Source: Marinobacterium arenosum (GTDB lineage Bacteria > Pseudomonadota > Gammaproteobacteria > Pseudomonadales > Balneatricaceae). Taken from it: DNA of 64,000 nucleotides. The notes beneath the pieces are model-generated. The model searched no databases. It saw only the letters and a program-made list of their open reading frames with translations, and was not told where the DNA came from. Shown here in pieces: positions 9,554 to 18,962 of the stretch. The position numbers and the translations under genes were made by a program. The stretch spans positions 1-64,000 of the forward strand of contig NZ_JAILYN010000021.1 of NCBI RefSeq assembly GCF_019795155.1, written 5' to 3'. Each line of letters starts with the position of its first letter. The first letter of the stretch is position 1.

Positions 9554-10033
9554 CTACAAGGTGCGGCCGGCGATCGTCTCGTAGGGTTGGAAACCGCAGG
9601 CCTGCCAGAAACGGTTAGCCTGCTGGTTGGCGCAGTGCCAGCCGACCTGGGCGCTGCAGGCGCCTTGTTCTTTCAGCCAGCGGTGGCCTTCTGCAACCAG
9701 TCGGCGGCCGATATTGAGGCGGCGCAGGCCCGGTTCTACCCAGAGGCTGTAAAACACGCCACACTTCTCCAACTGGTAGCCGGGTTTGGCGGACAGGTAG
9801 ACCGCGAGGGTGGCGACCAGCCGGTTATCGAGTTCCGCCACCAGTACTTGGGCGATATCGCTGTCCAGGGTGGCGTCCAGCTGCCGGCTCAACTGCTCCC
9901 GCATCGCTGCCGGTTGTGGCGCGCCGAAGTTCTGCGGCGGTAGTTCATCCGCCAATTGCTGCAGTGCCAGCCACATCTCCAGCACCGTTTCACTATCGGG
10001 TGGCATTGCGCTGCGTATCTCGATCTCCGGCAT
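9554..10033 (-). CDS. GNAT-family N-acetyltransferase
   Basis: A 159-residue protein with the GNAT acetyltransferase fold. The central segment from about residue 95 (SLWVEPGLRRLNIGRRLVAEG) is the acetyl-CoA-binding motif A, followed by the ANQQANRFWQACGF motif B region typical of the family. GNAT proteins transfer acetyl from acetyl-CoA to amines or protein N-termini; the substrate here is not predictable. It is convergent with the ydiJ-like gene. Confidence 0.83.
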   Translation of the reverse strand: MPEIEIRSAMPPDSETVLEMWLALQQLADELPPQNFGAPQPAAMREQLSRQLDATLDSDIAQVLVAELDNRLVATLAVYLSAKPGYQLEKCGVFYSLWVEPGLRRLNIGRRLVAEGHRWLKEQGACSAQVGWHCANQQANRFWQACGFQPYETIAGRTL

Positions 10034-10233
10034 ATCAATTCCGTTCAGCTGGACAAATGTGTCTGTGACACTCTATCTGCGTCCTAGGTGGTAGTGCAAT
10101 TACCGCTGCAATACACCAATATGGCGTCTTCGAGCCTGAACCGGTGCCATGAGCCGTCGCTGGTCGATAAAAAACATTCAAAATGGCGGCATGGCCCGAT
10201 GATTGGAAATCTGCAAGTAACGAGGAGTTAACC

Positions 10234-10719
10234 ATGAAAGACCTGTTGCCCGACCTGTGCGATGCCTACCCGGAACTGGTACAGGTGGTCGAGCCGATGT
10301 TCGGTAACTTCGGCGGCCGCGAAATCTTCGGCGGCGAGATCGTCACCATCAAGGCCTACGAGGACAACTCGCTGGTCCGTGAGCAGGTGGCCCAGCCTGG
10401 CAAGGGTAAGGTGCTGGTGGTCGATGGCGGCGCCTCCCTGCGGCGGGCGATGCTCGGTGACATGCTGGCCGAAAAAGCGGTCGACAACGGCTGGGAGGGG
10501 ATCATCATCTACGGTTGTATCCGTGATGCCGGTGCGATCGCCGAACTCGATCTCGGTGTTCAGGCGCTCGCTACCCACCCGATGAAAACCGACAAGCGGG
10601 GCCTTGGCGATCTCAATGTCGAAGTCACTTTTGGTGGTGTCACTTTCCGTCCCGGCGAGTATGTCTATGCCGATAACAACGGCATTCTGGTATCCCCGCA
10701 GGAGCTTAAACTTCCTTAA
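10234..10719 (+). CDS. rraA: Ribonuclease E activity regulator RraA
   Basis: A 161-residue RraA protein. In E. coli RraA trimers bind the RNase E C-terminal region and inhibit mRNA decay; related proteins are 4-hydroxy-4-methyl-2-oxoglutarate aldolases. Conserved blocks seen are [11 protein letters not shown] near residue 22, [15 protein letters not shown] near residue 65 and YGCIRDAG near residue 93. An upstream in-frame extension exists, but the ATG at 10234 has a CGAGGAG ribosome-binding site and matches the family's start and length. The gene is monocistronic. Confidence 0.92.
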   Translation: MKDLLPDLCDAYPELVQVVEPMFGNFGGREIFGGEIVTIKAYEDNSLVREQVAQPGKGKVLVVDGGASLRRAMLGDMLAEKAVDNGWEGIIIYGCIRDAGAIAELDLGVQALATHPMKTDKRGLGDLNVEVTFGGVTFRPGEYVYADNNGILVSPQELKLP

Positions 10720-10727
10720 TAATCAGT

Positions 10728-10762
10728 TGGCTGGAGCGGGCTTTGTGACCGCTTTCCAGCCA
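10728..10762 (+). terminator. Hairpin downstream of rraA
   Basis: TGGCTGGA (10728-10735) pairs with TCCAGCCA (10755-10762), extended by GCGG/CCGC inside. It begins 9 bp after the rraA stop. There is no clean U-tract, so it is a weak intrinsic terminator or an mRNA 3'-end stabiliser. I see no gene in the rest of the 279-bp gap to 10998. Confidence 0.5.
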
Positions 10763-10998
10763 TCTTCGCAACGCTGATGACGCAGTTGAAAAATTTCAGA
10801 AAAACGTAGCAAAACGTCATGATCGACTGCCACCATGACCCTGTCTTAATAAAGAGAGTTGGGTGGATTGTGATGTCAGAGATTGATGTTAAGCTGCTGG
10901 GCCGGCTACCAATAGAGCCTGTGCCTGCCAGTCGGTGAATAGCTGCGTTCTGAACTAACCCACCGTTCCGTGACTCTCCGAGGTCCGCTCAGAGGCCT

Positions 10999-11202
10999 CT
11001 AAATCCCCATCTGATGGCTGATGTAGAGCTTGGCGCCGATGCCGAACAGCGTCAGGGAGCTGATAACCCCCAGAAAGATCAGCTTGCCTTCGCGGTTCGC
11101 CTGGGAGCGTCGTGCCACGTGCCAGACCGACCACAGTTTGAACAGCACCATCAGTGCGACGGCGGCGAAGACTACAATCTCAGTTGTTGACCAGATAACC
11201 AT
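10999..11202 (-). CDS. Small two-helix membrane protein of unknown function
   Basis: A 67-residue protein with two predicted transmembrane helices (about residues 7-28, IVVFAAVALMVLF, and 41-60, LIFLGVISSLTLFGIGA) joined by a basic loop containing ARRSQANREGK. The Lys/Arg-rich loop suggests an N-out/C-out topology. An AAGAGGTC ribosome-binding site precedes the ATG. It is divergent from the hemerythrin gene across a promoter with two FNR-like boxes, which suggests an oxygen- or NO-linked role. I do not recognise the family. Confidence 0.65.
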   Translation of the reverse strand: MVIWSTTEIVVFAAVALMVLFKLWSVWHVARRSQANREGKLIFLGVISSLTLFGIGAKLYISHQMGI

Positions 11203-11225
11203 GTTGCTGACCTCTTAAAATGTGC

Positions 11226-11239
11226 TTGATATACATCAA
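11226..11239. promoter_or_regulatory. ANR/FNR box 1 (perfect match)
   Basis: TTGAT-ATAC-ATCAA matches the FNR/ANR consensus TTGATnnnnATCAA exactly. Its centre (11232.5) is about 41.5 bp upstream of 11274, which would place a class II start site 25 bp before the short ORF at 11299. This geometry suits activation of the rightward hemerythrin transcript under low oxygen. The GATGTATATC core seen on the minus strand also resembles half of published NsrR motifs. Confidence 0.65.
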
Positions 11240-11260
11240 TGTGTGATTTATAACATGGAT

Positions 11261-11274
11261 ATCATATACATCAA
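11261..11274. promoter_or_regulatory. ANR/FNR-like box 2 (one good half-site)
   Basis: ATCAT-ATAC-ATCAA keeps the right half-site and the same four-base spacer as box 1, with the left half degraded. Its centre (11267.5) lies 41.5 bp from 11226, a plausible leftward start site 24 bp before the small membrane protein. The two boxes are 35 bp apart centre to centre, so they could serve the two divergent promoters separately. Confidence 0.45.
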
Positions 11275-11298
11275 AGTGTTTTGCACGGGGGGTGATCG

Positions 11299-11487
11299 AT
11301 GAACAACTCGCTTGAACAGCAGCATCAGCAGTGGATGCAGGTAACCGGCACTGCGTTGTCGGAACGCCATTGCAGTAATGGCTATACCGGAGATGCGGCG
11401 CATAACCGTTATGAGTCGCAGCCATGGGCAGCAGCGGTTGAGGAACCAGTCACGGAAAAGGAGCGGAACCGCGATGAAGCGCGCTGA
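11299..11487 (+). CDS. Possible small protein ahead of the hemerythrin gene
   Basis: A 62-residue ORF that starts just after the FNR-like boxes, with a GGGGTGAT sequence before its ATG. It ends 14 bp inside the hemerythrin gene, so the two could be translationally coupled. The sequence is hydrophilic, with one Cys (HCSNGY near residue 25) and an acidic/basic tail; no domain is recognised. Position and coupling support a real gene, but composition alone does not prove it. Confidence 0.4.
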   Translation: MNNSLEQQHQQWMQVTGTALSERHCSNGYTGDAAHNRYESQPWAAAVEEPVTEKERNRDEAR

Positions 11488-11863
11488 GCCACTGAAGATA
11501 TTAAGCCGTGAGCACCACCAGGCACTGGTGTTGTCGATGCGGCTGAGCAAGGCGGTGACGCAGCAGGAGGACTGGCAGTCGTTGTGGCGGGAGACCCGGG
11601 AGCAGAGCGAGGACCTGCTGGCCCATTTTGCCATCGAGGAGGAGCGGCTGTTACCGCTGATGACTGAAAACCAGCCGCTGGTGGAGCAGCTGCTGGAAGA
11701 GCACCGGGTGATGCGCCAGCTGCTAACCGATCCGGGGCGTACGGCCGCCGAAGCCTTTGCCGAGCGGTTGAAGGAGCATGTGCGGTTCGAGGAGCGTGAA
11801 CTGTTCCCCTGGCTGGAACAGCGTTATCCGGAAGCGGTACTGCGTGAGGCGATGCTCCACTGA
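11474..11863 (+). CDS. Hemerythrin-like domain protein
   Basis: A 129-residue four-helix hemerythrin-like (HHE) protein expected to bind a non-haem di-iron centre. The ligand pattern is visible: REHHQAL at the N-terminus, LLAHFAIEEERLLP near residue 50, LLEEHRVMRQLL near residue 75, and LKEHVRFEERELFP near residue 100. Such proteins sense or store oxygen, NO or iron. The ATG at 11474 follows an AAGGAG site with 10-bp spacing and is preferred to the longer open frame. It precedes a TrxB-like reductase by 23 bp. Two FNR-like boxes lie upstream. Confidence 0.85.
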   Translation: MKRAEPLKILSREHHQALVLSMRLSKAVTQQEDWQSLWRETREQSEDLLAHFAIEEERLLPLMTENQPLVEQLLEEHRVMRQLLTDPGRTAAEAFAERLKEHVRFEERELFPWLEQRYPEAVLREAMLH

Positions 11864-11886
11864 ACGGATGAAATCAGGAGGCGTTT

Positions 11887-12930
11887 ATGAATTCCAGCGA
11901 GGTTGCCGTTATCGGCGCCGGCCCTTGCGGTCTGTTCCAGGTGTTCGAGCTTGGCTTGCAGGGGATCAGGGCGGAACTGTTCGATGCATTGCCCGCCCCC
12001 GGCGGTCAATGCATCCGCCTCTACCCGGATAAGCCGATCTACGACATTCCCGCCTGTCCTGAGATCAGTGCGCGTCAGCTGGTCGACAACCTCTGCAAAC
12101 AGATCGAGCCCTTTGCACCCGTCTGGCGGCTGGGCCACAAAGTTACGCAACTGGAGCCTGTGGCCGGCGGAGGGATACGACTGACAACGGACAGGGGGCT
12201 GGTCCATGAATTCAGGGCGGTGGTGATTGCCGGTGGCAGTGGCGCCTTCGAGCCGATCCGCTTGCTGGTTCCAGGGGTCGATCGCTACGTGGGTCATACA
12301 CTGCACTACGCAGTAGATGATATAGCACGCTACCGCGATAAGCGGGTGGTGGTAGTGGGCGGTGGCGATTCGGCACTGGATTGGGCGTTGAACCTGATCC
12401 CTGTGGCCCGCGAGGTCGTGCTGGTGCACCGCAGCCAGCGCTTTCGCGCCCAGCCGCACTCGGTTGCCAGCATGCAGCAGGCCTGTGACGAGCTGCAGAT
12501 GCTTCAGCTGACCGGCCGGATCGCCGGACTGGACGGGGAGGAGGGGCAGCTAAAAGCTGTCCGGGTACAATCAAGCGACGGCGTTACCCGCAGGGTTGAA
12601 GCCGATCAACTGCTGGTTCAGTTCGGCCTGGCACCACAGGTGGCACAACTGCGCAACTGGCGGCTGGAACTGCATCACAATCAGCTGGTGGTCGATACCG
12701 AGAAATTCCAGACCAGCCAGCCCGGCGTCTATGCGGTCGGGGATATCAACTGGTATCCGGGCAAGCAGAAATTGATTCTGAGCGGCTTTCACGAGGCAGC
12801 ACTGGCGGCGTTTGCCATCAAACAGCAGTTGCAGCCGGACAAGCCGGTCAGGCTGCAGTACACCACCACCAGCCCGCTGATGCATCAGAGGCTCGGTGTG
12901 GAGGCACCGGAACTCAGCGATCTGAGCTGA
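11887..12930 (+). CDS. TrxB-like ferredoxin/flavodoxin-NADP reductase (FNR type 2)
   Basis: A 347-residue FAD/NAD(P) oxidoreductase of the thioredoxin-reductase-like ferredoxin-NADP reductase family. It has the FAD GxGxxG motif (VIGAGPCGLF, residues 8-17), a second nucleotide motif VVGGGDSALDWA near residue 157, and the C-terminal YTTTSPLMHQRLGV characteristic of this family. The CxxC redox pair of true thioredoxin reductase is missing, so ferredoxin or flavodoxin is the likely partner. The flavodoxin at 20944 is a candidate acceptor. The gene lies 23 bp after the hemerythrin gene and overlaps the nsrR-like gene tail to tail by 17 bp. Confidence 0.88.
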   Translation: MNSSEVAVIGAGPCGLFQVFELGLQGIRAELFDALPAPGGQCIRLYPDKPIYDIPACPEISARQLVDNLCKQIEPFAPVWRLGHKVTQLEPVAGGGIRLTTDRGLVHEFRAVVIAGGSGAFEPIRLLVPGVDRYVGHTLHYAVDDIARYRDKRVVVVGGGDSALDWALNLIPVAREVVLVHRSQRFRAQPHSVASMQQACDELQMLQLTGRIAGLDGEEGQLKAVRVQSSDGVTRRVEADQLLVQFGLAPQVAQLRNWRLELHHNQLVVDTEKFQTSQPGVYAVGDINWYPGKQKLILSGFHEAALAAFAIKQQLQPDKPVRLQYTTTSPLMHQRLGVEAPELSDLS

Positions 12931-13351
12931 TCAGCTGCAGCTTCATCGCCTCGTTGTTCAGCAGTTGGGCCAGGGTGTACTGGCGCAAGGTGTCCATGAA
13001 CGCTCGCTGGGCCTGGTGCAGGGCACCCTGCAGCGAGCAGATGCCGGTCAGGCAGCAATGCTGTTGCTCGCAGTTGATCAGCGGGCCGAAACCTTCGGTC
13101 TGGGCGATCAGGTCGCCGATATTGACCTGCTCCGGCGTCATCTTCATACGGATGCCACCGTTCTTGCCGCGAAAGGTCTCCAGGTGGCCGGATTTAGCCA
13201 GCGAATGGACGACTTTGCGCAGATGTTCGATGGAGATCTGGTAGTAGTTGGCGATCTCCGCCAGGGTGCAGAGCCGCTCGTCGTGGGTGGCGACATAGAA
13301 CAGCACGCGAAGCGAATAGTCGGTAAATCGGCTCAATTGCATGGCTGGCAT
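12914..13351 (-). CDS. nsrR: Rrf2-family regulator, NsrR-like
   Basis: A 145-residue Rrf2-type regulator closest in pattern to NsrR, the NO-sensing repressor. The N-terminal winged helix contains QLSRFTDYSLRVL and the wing RGKNGGIRM near residue 63. The Fe-S ligand set CEQQHCCLTGIC near residue 94 keeps the NsrR spacing C-x4-C-x5-C and has one extra Cys. NsrR binds a [4Fe-4S] or [2Fe-2S] cluster and releases DNA on NO exposure. It sits beside a hemerythrin gene and is likely to control it. The true start may be the second Met, at 13342. Confidence 0.82.
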   Translation of the reverse strand: MPAMQLSRFTDYSLRVLFYVATHDERLCTLAEIANYYQISIEHLRKVVHSLAKSGHLETFRGKNGGIRMKMTPEQVNIGDLIAQTEGFGPLINCEQQHCCLTGICSLQGALHQAQRAFMDTLRQYTLAQLLNNEAMKLQLISSDR

Positions 13352-13503
13352 CCGAATCAGGTTAAATGCGCTCTTGTCTAAATCTCGGCGCTAATCATGT
13401 ATTGATCATACCAGTCTGTATACCCAAGCAGAAGCGGTTGTTTAATGGCCTAGAGTCGCCGGATTGCCGGATCACGCTGAACGCGCTTCCCACCGGGTTA
13501 ATT

Positions 13504-13536
13504 AAAAAAGCCCGCAGTGTCATTGACACTGCGGGC
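13504..13536 (-). terminator. Intrinsic terminator of the paa minus arm
   Basis: GCCCGCAGTGTC / GACACTGCGGGC is a perfect 12-bp stem with a 3-nt loop (13510-13536), followed on the minus strand by six U residues. It lies 31 bp after the paaK stop and ends the leftward phenylacetate operon. The stretch between it and nsrR (13352-13503) holds the nsrR promoter and no gene. Confidence 0.88.
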
Positions 13537-13567
13537 TGTGTTTTAAGCCTCTGGCTTGCAGCTGCGA

Positions 13568-14875
13568 TTAACTGAAGCTGCGCTTGTCGAACACCCGCTT
13601 GGCTTTGCCTTCGGAGCGCGGGATCGAGCCGGTGTCGACCACGTTGACGCGGGTGCTGATACCGATCAGCGATTTGACGTGGTGCTGCAGTTCCTTGGCG
13701 ACCAGCTGCTTGTCGGCATCACGGGCTTCCGGCGCCAGCTCGACCTTGACCTCGACGTTGTCCAGGTTACCGTCGCGGGTCACCACGATCTCGTAGTGCG
13801 GTGCCAGCGCCGGGATCTTCAGGATCTGCTCCTCGATCTGGGTCGGGAACACGTTGACGCCACGGATGATCAGCATGTCGTCGGAGCGACCGGTGATCTT
13901 GTCGATACGGCGCATCGGACGGGCGGTACCCGGCAGCAAGCGGGTCAGGTCGCGGGTCCGGTAACGGATGATCGGCAGCGCTTCCTTGGTCAGCGAGGTG
14001 AACACCAGTTCACCGTACTCGCCGTCCGGCAGCACTTCACCGGTATTCGGGTCGATGATCTCCGGATAGAAGTGATCTTCCCAGATGGTCGGGCCGTCCT
14101 TGGTTTCGATGCACTCCTGGGCGACGCCCGGACCCATCACCTCGGACAGACCGTAGATGTCGACCGCATCGATGCCGAGGCGGGTCTCGATGTTCTTGCG
14201 CATCTCGTCGGTCCAGGGCTCGGCGCCGAAGATGCCGAGGCGCAGCGCGGTATCGCGCGGATCCAGCCCCTGGCGCTCCATCTCGTCGATCAGGTTCAGC
14301 ATGTAGGACGGGGTCACCATGATGATATCCGGGTCGAAATCGCGCATCAGCTGGACCTGCTTCTCGGTCTGGCCGCCGGACATCGGGATAACGGTGCAGC
14401 CCAGCCGCTCGGCGCCGTAGTGGGCGCCCAGGCCGCCAGTGAACAGGCCGTAGCCGTAGGAAATATGCACCTTGTCGCCGTAGTGGCCACCGGCCGCACG
14501 AATCGAGCGGGCCACCACATCGGCCCAGGTGTTGATATCGTTCTGGGTGTAGCCGACCACGGTCGGTTTGCCGGTGGTACCGGAGGAGGCGTGCACACGG
14601 ACCACCTCGTTCATCGGCACGGCAAAGGTGTTGAACGGGTAGTTATCGCGCAGGTACGCCTTGGTGGTAAACGGAAACAGTTTCAGGTCGTCCAGCGTTT
14701 TCAGGTCGAACGGGTGGACGCCTTTCTCTTTGCACAGATTGCGATAAGCAGGAATGTTGTTATAGGCATGGGCTACGCTCCATTGCATGCGATTCAGCTG
14801 CAGGTCGCGAAGCTCGTCGATGCTGGCTGTTTCGATCGGGTCCAGCGCACCGCGCAACGGCTTGTCGTATTGCAT
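13568..14875 (-). CDS. paaK: Phenylacetate-CoA ligase
   Basis: A 435-residue AMP-forming ligase that activates phenylacetate to phenylacetyl-CoA, the first step of the aerobic pathway. The ATP/AMP-binding P-loop HASSGTTGKPTVVGYT is near residue 92, YGLSEVMGPG near residue 241, and the C-terminal RSDDMLIIRGVNVFPTQIE block carries the hinge of the acyl-adenylate family. It is the last gene of the minus-strand paa operon, about 100 bp after paaJ with its own AGGACAAG site, and is followed by a strong terminator. Confidence 0.95.
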   Translation of the reverse strand: MQYDKPLRGALDPIETASIDELRDLQLNRMQWSVAHAYNNIPAYRNLCKEKGVHPFDLKTLDDLKLFPFTTKAYLRDNYPFNTFAVPMNEVVRVHASSGTTGKPTVVGYTQNDINTWADVVARSIRAAGGHYGDKVHISYGYGLFTGGLGAHYGAERLGCTVIPMSGGQTEKQVQLMRDFDPDIIMVTPSYMLNLIDEMERQGLDPRDTALRLGIFGAEPWTDEMRKNIETRLGIDAVDIYGLSEVMGPGVAQECIETKDGPTIWEDHFYPEIIDPNTGEVLPDGEYGELVFTSLTKEALPIIRYRTRDLTRLLPGTARPMRRIDKITGRSDDMLIIRGVNVFPTQIEEQILKIPALAPHYEIVVTRDGNLDNVEVKVELAPEARDADKQLVAKELQHHVKSLIGISTRVNVVDTGSIPRSEGKAKRVFDKRSFS

Positions 14876-14975
14876 AGTTTTTCTTGTCCTGTCTTATAGT
14901 CGTTTTAATCTAGAACTCACCCCTGGCTGAGCAAATTTCGGGGCACGCCGAGAAAACGAGCCCCGGGAGCGCGGC

Positions 14976-16184
14976 TCAGACGCGCTCGATGATCAGTGCA
15001 ATACCCTGGCCGACGCCGATGCACATGGTGCACAGCGCATAGCGGCCACCGGTGCGGTGCAGCTGATACATGGCAGTGGTTACCAGGCGCGCGCCGCTGG
15101 CGCCGAGCGGGTGGCCCAGCGCGATGGCGCCGCCGTTCGGATTGACGTGGGCGGCATCGTCCGGCAAGCCGAGGTCACGCATCACCGCCAGGCTCTGCGA
15201 AGCGAAGGCTTCGTTCAGCTCGATCACATCCATCTGCTCCAGCGTCAGGCCGGCTTTCTCCAGCACCTTGCGGGCTACCGGTGCCGGGCCGAAACCCATG
15301 ATGCGCGGTGCCAGACCGGCGGTAGCCATCGCCACCACGCGCGCCTTCGGCGTCAGGCCGTGTTTCTCGGCCGCTTCCTTGGACGCGATCAGCAGCGCGC
15401 AGGCGCCGTCGTTCACGCCGGAGGCGTTGCCGGCGGTAACGCTGCCGCCTTCACGGAACGGCGCTTTCAGCTTGGCCAGGCCTTCCAGCGTAGTCGAGGC
15501 GCGCGGATGCTCGTCGGTATCGACGACGAGCGGATCGCCTTTACGCTGCGGGATGCTGACCGGCACGATCTCCTCGTTGAACAGCCCCTGTTCCATTGCC
15601 GCGGCGGTCTTCTGCTGGCTGCGGAAGGCGAACAGGTCCTGGTCTTCGCGGGAGATGTTGAAATCCTCCGCCACGTTCTCGGCGGTTTCCGGCATCGAGT
15701 CGACGCCGTATTCGGCTTTCATCTTCGGGTTGATGAAGCGCCAGCCGATGGTGGTGTCGTACAGGCCGTTCGGGTTGCGGCTGAAGGCGCTCTCCGCCTT
15801 GCCCATTACGAACGGCGCGCGGGACATCGACTCGCAGCCGCCGGCGATCATCAGCTCGGTCTCGCCGGCCTTGATGGCGCGGGCGGCCATGCCGATTGCG
15901 TCCATGCCGGAACCGCACAACCGGTTGATGGTGGTGCCTGGCACATCGGTCGGCAGGCCGGCCAGCAGCGCGGACATGCGCGCCACGTTACGGTTGTCCT
16001 CACCGGCCTGGTTGGCGTTGCCGTAGATCACGTCCTCCACCTGGCTCCAGTCGACGTTCGGGTTGCGTTCCATCAGCGCTTTCAGCGGGATGGCGCCCAG
16101 GTCGTCGGCCCGTACCGGCGACAGGCTGCCGCCGTAACGGCCGAAGGGGGTGCGGATCGCGTCGCAGATAAATGCGTCTTTCAT
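14976..16184 (-). CDS. paaJ: 3-oxoadipyl-CoA/3-oxo-5,6-dehydrosuberyl-CoA thiolase
   Basis: A 402-residue thiolase that releases acetyl-CoA in the last steps of phenylacetate breakdown and also cleaves 3-oxoadipyl-CoA to succinyl-CoA. The acylated Cys is in NRLCGSGMDAIG near residue 90, the His in ALGHPLGASGARL near residue 355, and the second Cys in CTMCIGVGQG near the C-terminus. It begins 14 bp after paaI with a good AGGAGAG site. PcaF and PaaJ are paralogues and hard to separate by sequence; the operon supports PaaJ. Confidence 0.93.
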   Translation of the reverse strand: MKDAFICDAIRTPFGRYGGSLSPVRADDLGAIPLKALMERNPNVDWSQVEDVIYGNANQAGEDNRNVARMSALLAGLPTDVPGTTINRLCGSGMDAIGMAARAIKAGETELMIAGGCESMSRAPFVMGKAESAFSRNPNGLYDTTIGWRFINPKMKAEYGVDSMPETAENVAEDFNISREDQDLFAFRSQQKTAAAMEQGLFNEEIVPVSIPQRKGDPLVVDTDEHPRASTTLEGLAKLKAPFREGGSVTAGNASGVNDGACALLIASKEAAEKHGLTPKARVVAMATAGLAPRIMGFGPAPVARKVLEKAGLTLEQMDVIELNEAFASQSLAVMRDLGLPDDAAHVNPNGGAIALGHPLGASGARLVTTAMYQLHRTGGRYALCTMCIGVGQGIALIIERV

Positions 16185-16198
16185 CAGGCTCTCTCCTG

Positions 16199-16647
16199 TC
16201 AGGCGGATTCAAGCTCTTCCGGCACCAGGGTCCCCTTGATCTGGTAGGACTTGCCGCGGAAGTAGGCCAGTTCTTCTTCGTTTTGATTCAGCACGGTCAC
16301 GTCATAGACGCCGGTGCGCCCCTTGCGCTGGCGCTCGGTGGCGACGGCGGTCAGCCGATCGCCCTCGAAGCCGGGTGCGATGTAGTCGATATTGCAGCCG
16401 CTGGCCACGGTGACCCGGTTGTAACTGTTGCAGGCGTGGGCGAATGCGGTGTCGGCCATCGCGAACAGAAAGCCGCCATGACTCATGTTGTGGCCGTTGA
16501 GCATGTCCTTACGCACGGTCATCTGCAGTTTGGCGTAGCCGGGACCAACCTCGACGATCTCGATACCCATGGCCTGGGCCGCGTGATCGTTGGCATGCAT
16601 CGCCTCGCTGCAGGCCTGTGCCAGTGCTTTTGCTTGCGGGTTGCTCA

Positions 16648-16648
<1 letters not shown>
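16199..16648 (-). CDS. paaI: Hydroxyphenylacetyl-CoA thioesterase PaaI
   Basis: A 149-residue hotdog-fold thioesterase. In the pathway PaaI removes dead-end hydroxyphenylacetyl-CoA and similar thioesters to free CoA. The family motif HNMSHGGFLFAMADTAFAHACNS (residues about 52-74) contains the catalytic Asp. Its ATG overlaps the paaH stop by one base (TGATG), so translation is coupled. Length matches known PaaI proteins. Confidence 0.93.
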
Positions 16649-18156
<1,508 letters not shown>

Positions 18157-18166
18157 GGTGTCTCTC

Positions 18167-18958
18167 TTACTTACCTTTGAAGTTGGGCTGGCGTTTCTCC
18201 ATGAACGCGGCGACCCCTTCGCGGTAGTCTTCGGTGCGGCCGGCCAGCGTCTGCAGGTCGCGTTCCAGGTCCAGCTGCTCGTCGAAGCTGTTGTTCCAGG
18301 AGGCGTTGATGGCCCGCTTGATCAGTGCCAACCCTTTGGTCGGCTGGGTCGCCAGCTGCTTGGCCAGGGCCAGGGCTTCATCCTTCAGCGCCTCGTCGTC
18401 GACCGCCTTCCATATCATGCCCCACTGTTCGGCCTGCTCGGCCTTGATCTTGTCGCCCAGCATCGCCAGCCCCATTGCACGGGCCTGGCCGACCAGGCGG
18501 GGCAGGGTGTAGGTGCCGCCGGAATCCGGTACCAGGCCGATCTTGCAGAACGCCTGGATGAAGGAGGCGGACTTGGCTGCCAGCACGATGTCGCAGGCGA
18601 AGGCGATGTTGGCGCCGGCGCCGGCCGCCACGCCGTTGACCGCGCAGATCACCGGCATCTCCAGCGAGTTGATGGTGCGGATCATCGGGTTGTAGTTCTT
18701 CTCGATCGATTCGCCCAGGTTCGGCATCTCGGCACCCGGCGCCACGTTGCGGTCGCTCAGGTCCTGGCCGGCGCAGAAGCCGCGGCCGTTACCGGTGATC
18801 AGCAGGCAGCGCACCTGGTCGCTCTTCTTGACCTCTTTCAGCGCATTGCGAACTTCGGCATGCATATCGGCATTGAAGCTGTTCAGGCTGTCCGGACGGT
18901 TCAGGGTCAGAACCGCAACGCCGTCGGTGATTTCGAATTCGATGTTCTGATAAGCCAT
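18167..18958 (-). CDS. paaG: Ring-1,2-epoxyphenylacetyl-CoA isomerase
   Basis: A 263-residue crotonase-fold isomerase. PaaG converts ring-1,2-epoxyphenylacetyl-CoA to the oxepin and also shifts double bonds later in the pathway. The oxyanion-hole segments GFCAGQDLSD near residue 63 and NGVAAGAGANIAFACD near residue 109 are present. The catalytic Asp sits in LVPDSGGTYTLPR near residue 140, which distinguishes PaaG from hydratases with Glu. I use the ATG at 18958 (MAYQNIEFE) rather than the longer open frame; it begins 4 bp after the paaF stop. Confidence 0.94.
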   Translation of the reverse strand: MAYQNIEFEITDGVAVLTLNRPDSLNSFNADMHAEVRNALKEVKKSDQVRCLLITGNGRGFCAGQDLSDRNVAPGAEMPNLGESIEKNYNPMIRTINSLEMPVICAVNGVAAGAGANIAFACDIVLAAKSASFIQAFCKIGLVPDSGGTYTLPRLVGQARAMGLAMLGDKIKAEQAEQWGMIWKAVDDEALKDEALALAKQLATQPTKGLALIKRAINASWNNSFDEQLDLERDLQTLAGRTEDYREGVAAFMEKRQPNFKGK

Positions 18959-18962
18959 GGGA

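Noticed and set aside
11887-12930. Thioredoxin reductase
   Set aside because: The CxxC redox-active pair is absent, and the C-terminal YTTTSPLMHQRLGV block is that of ferredoxin-NADP reductase type 2.
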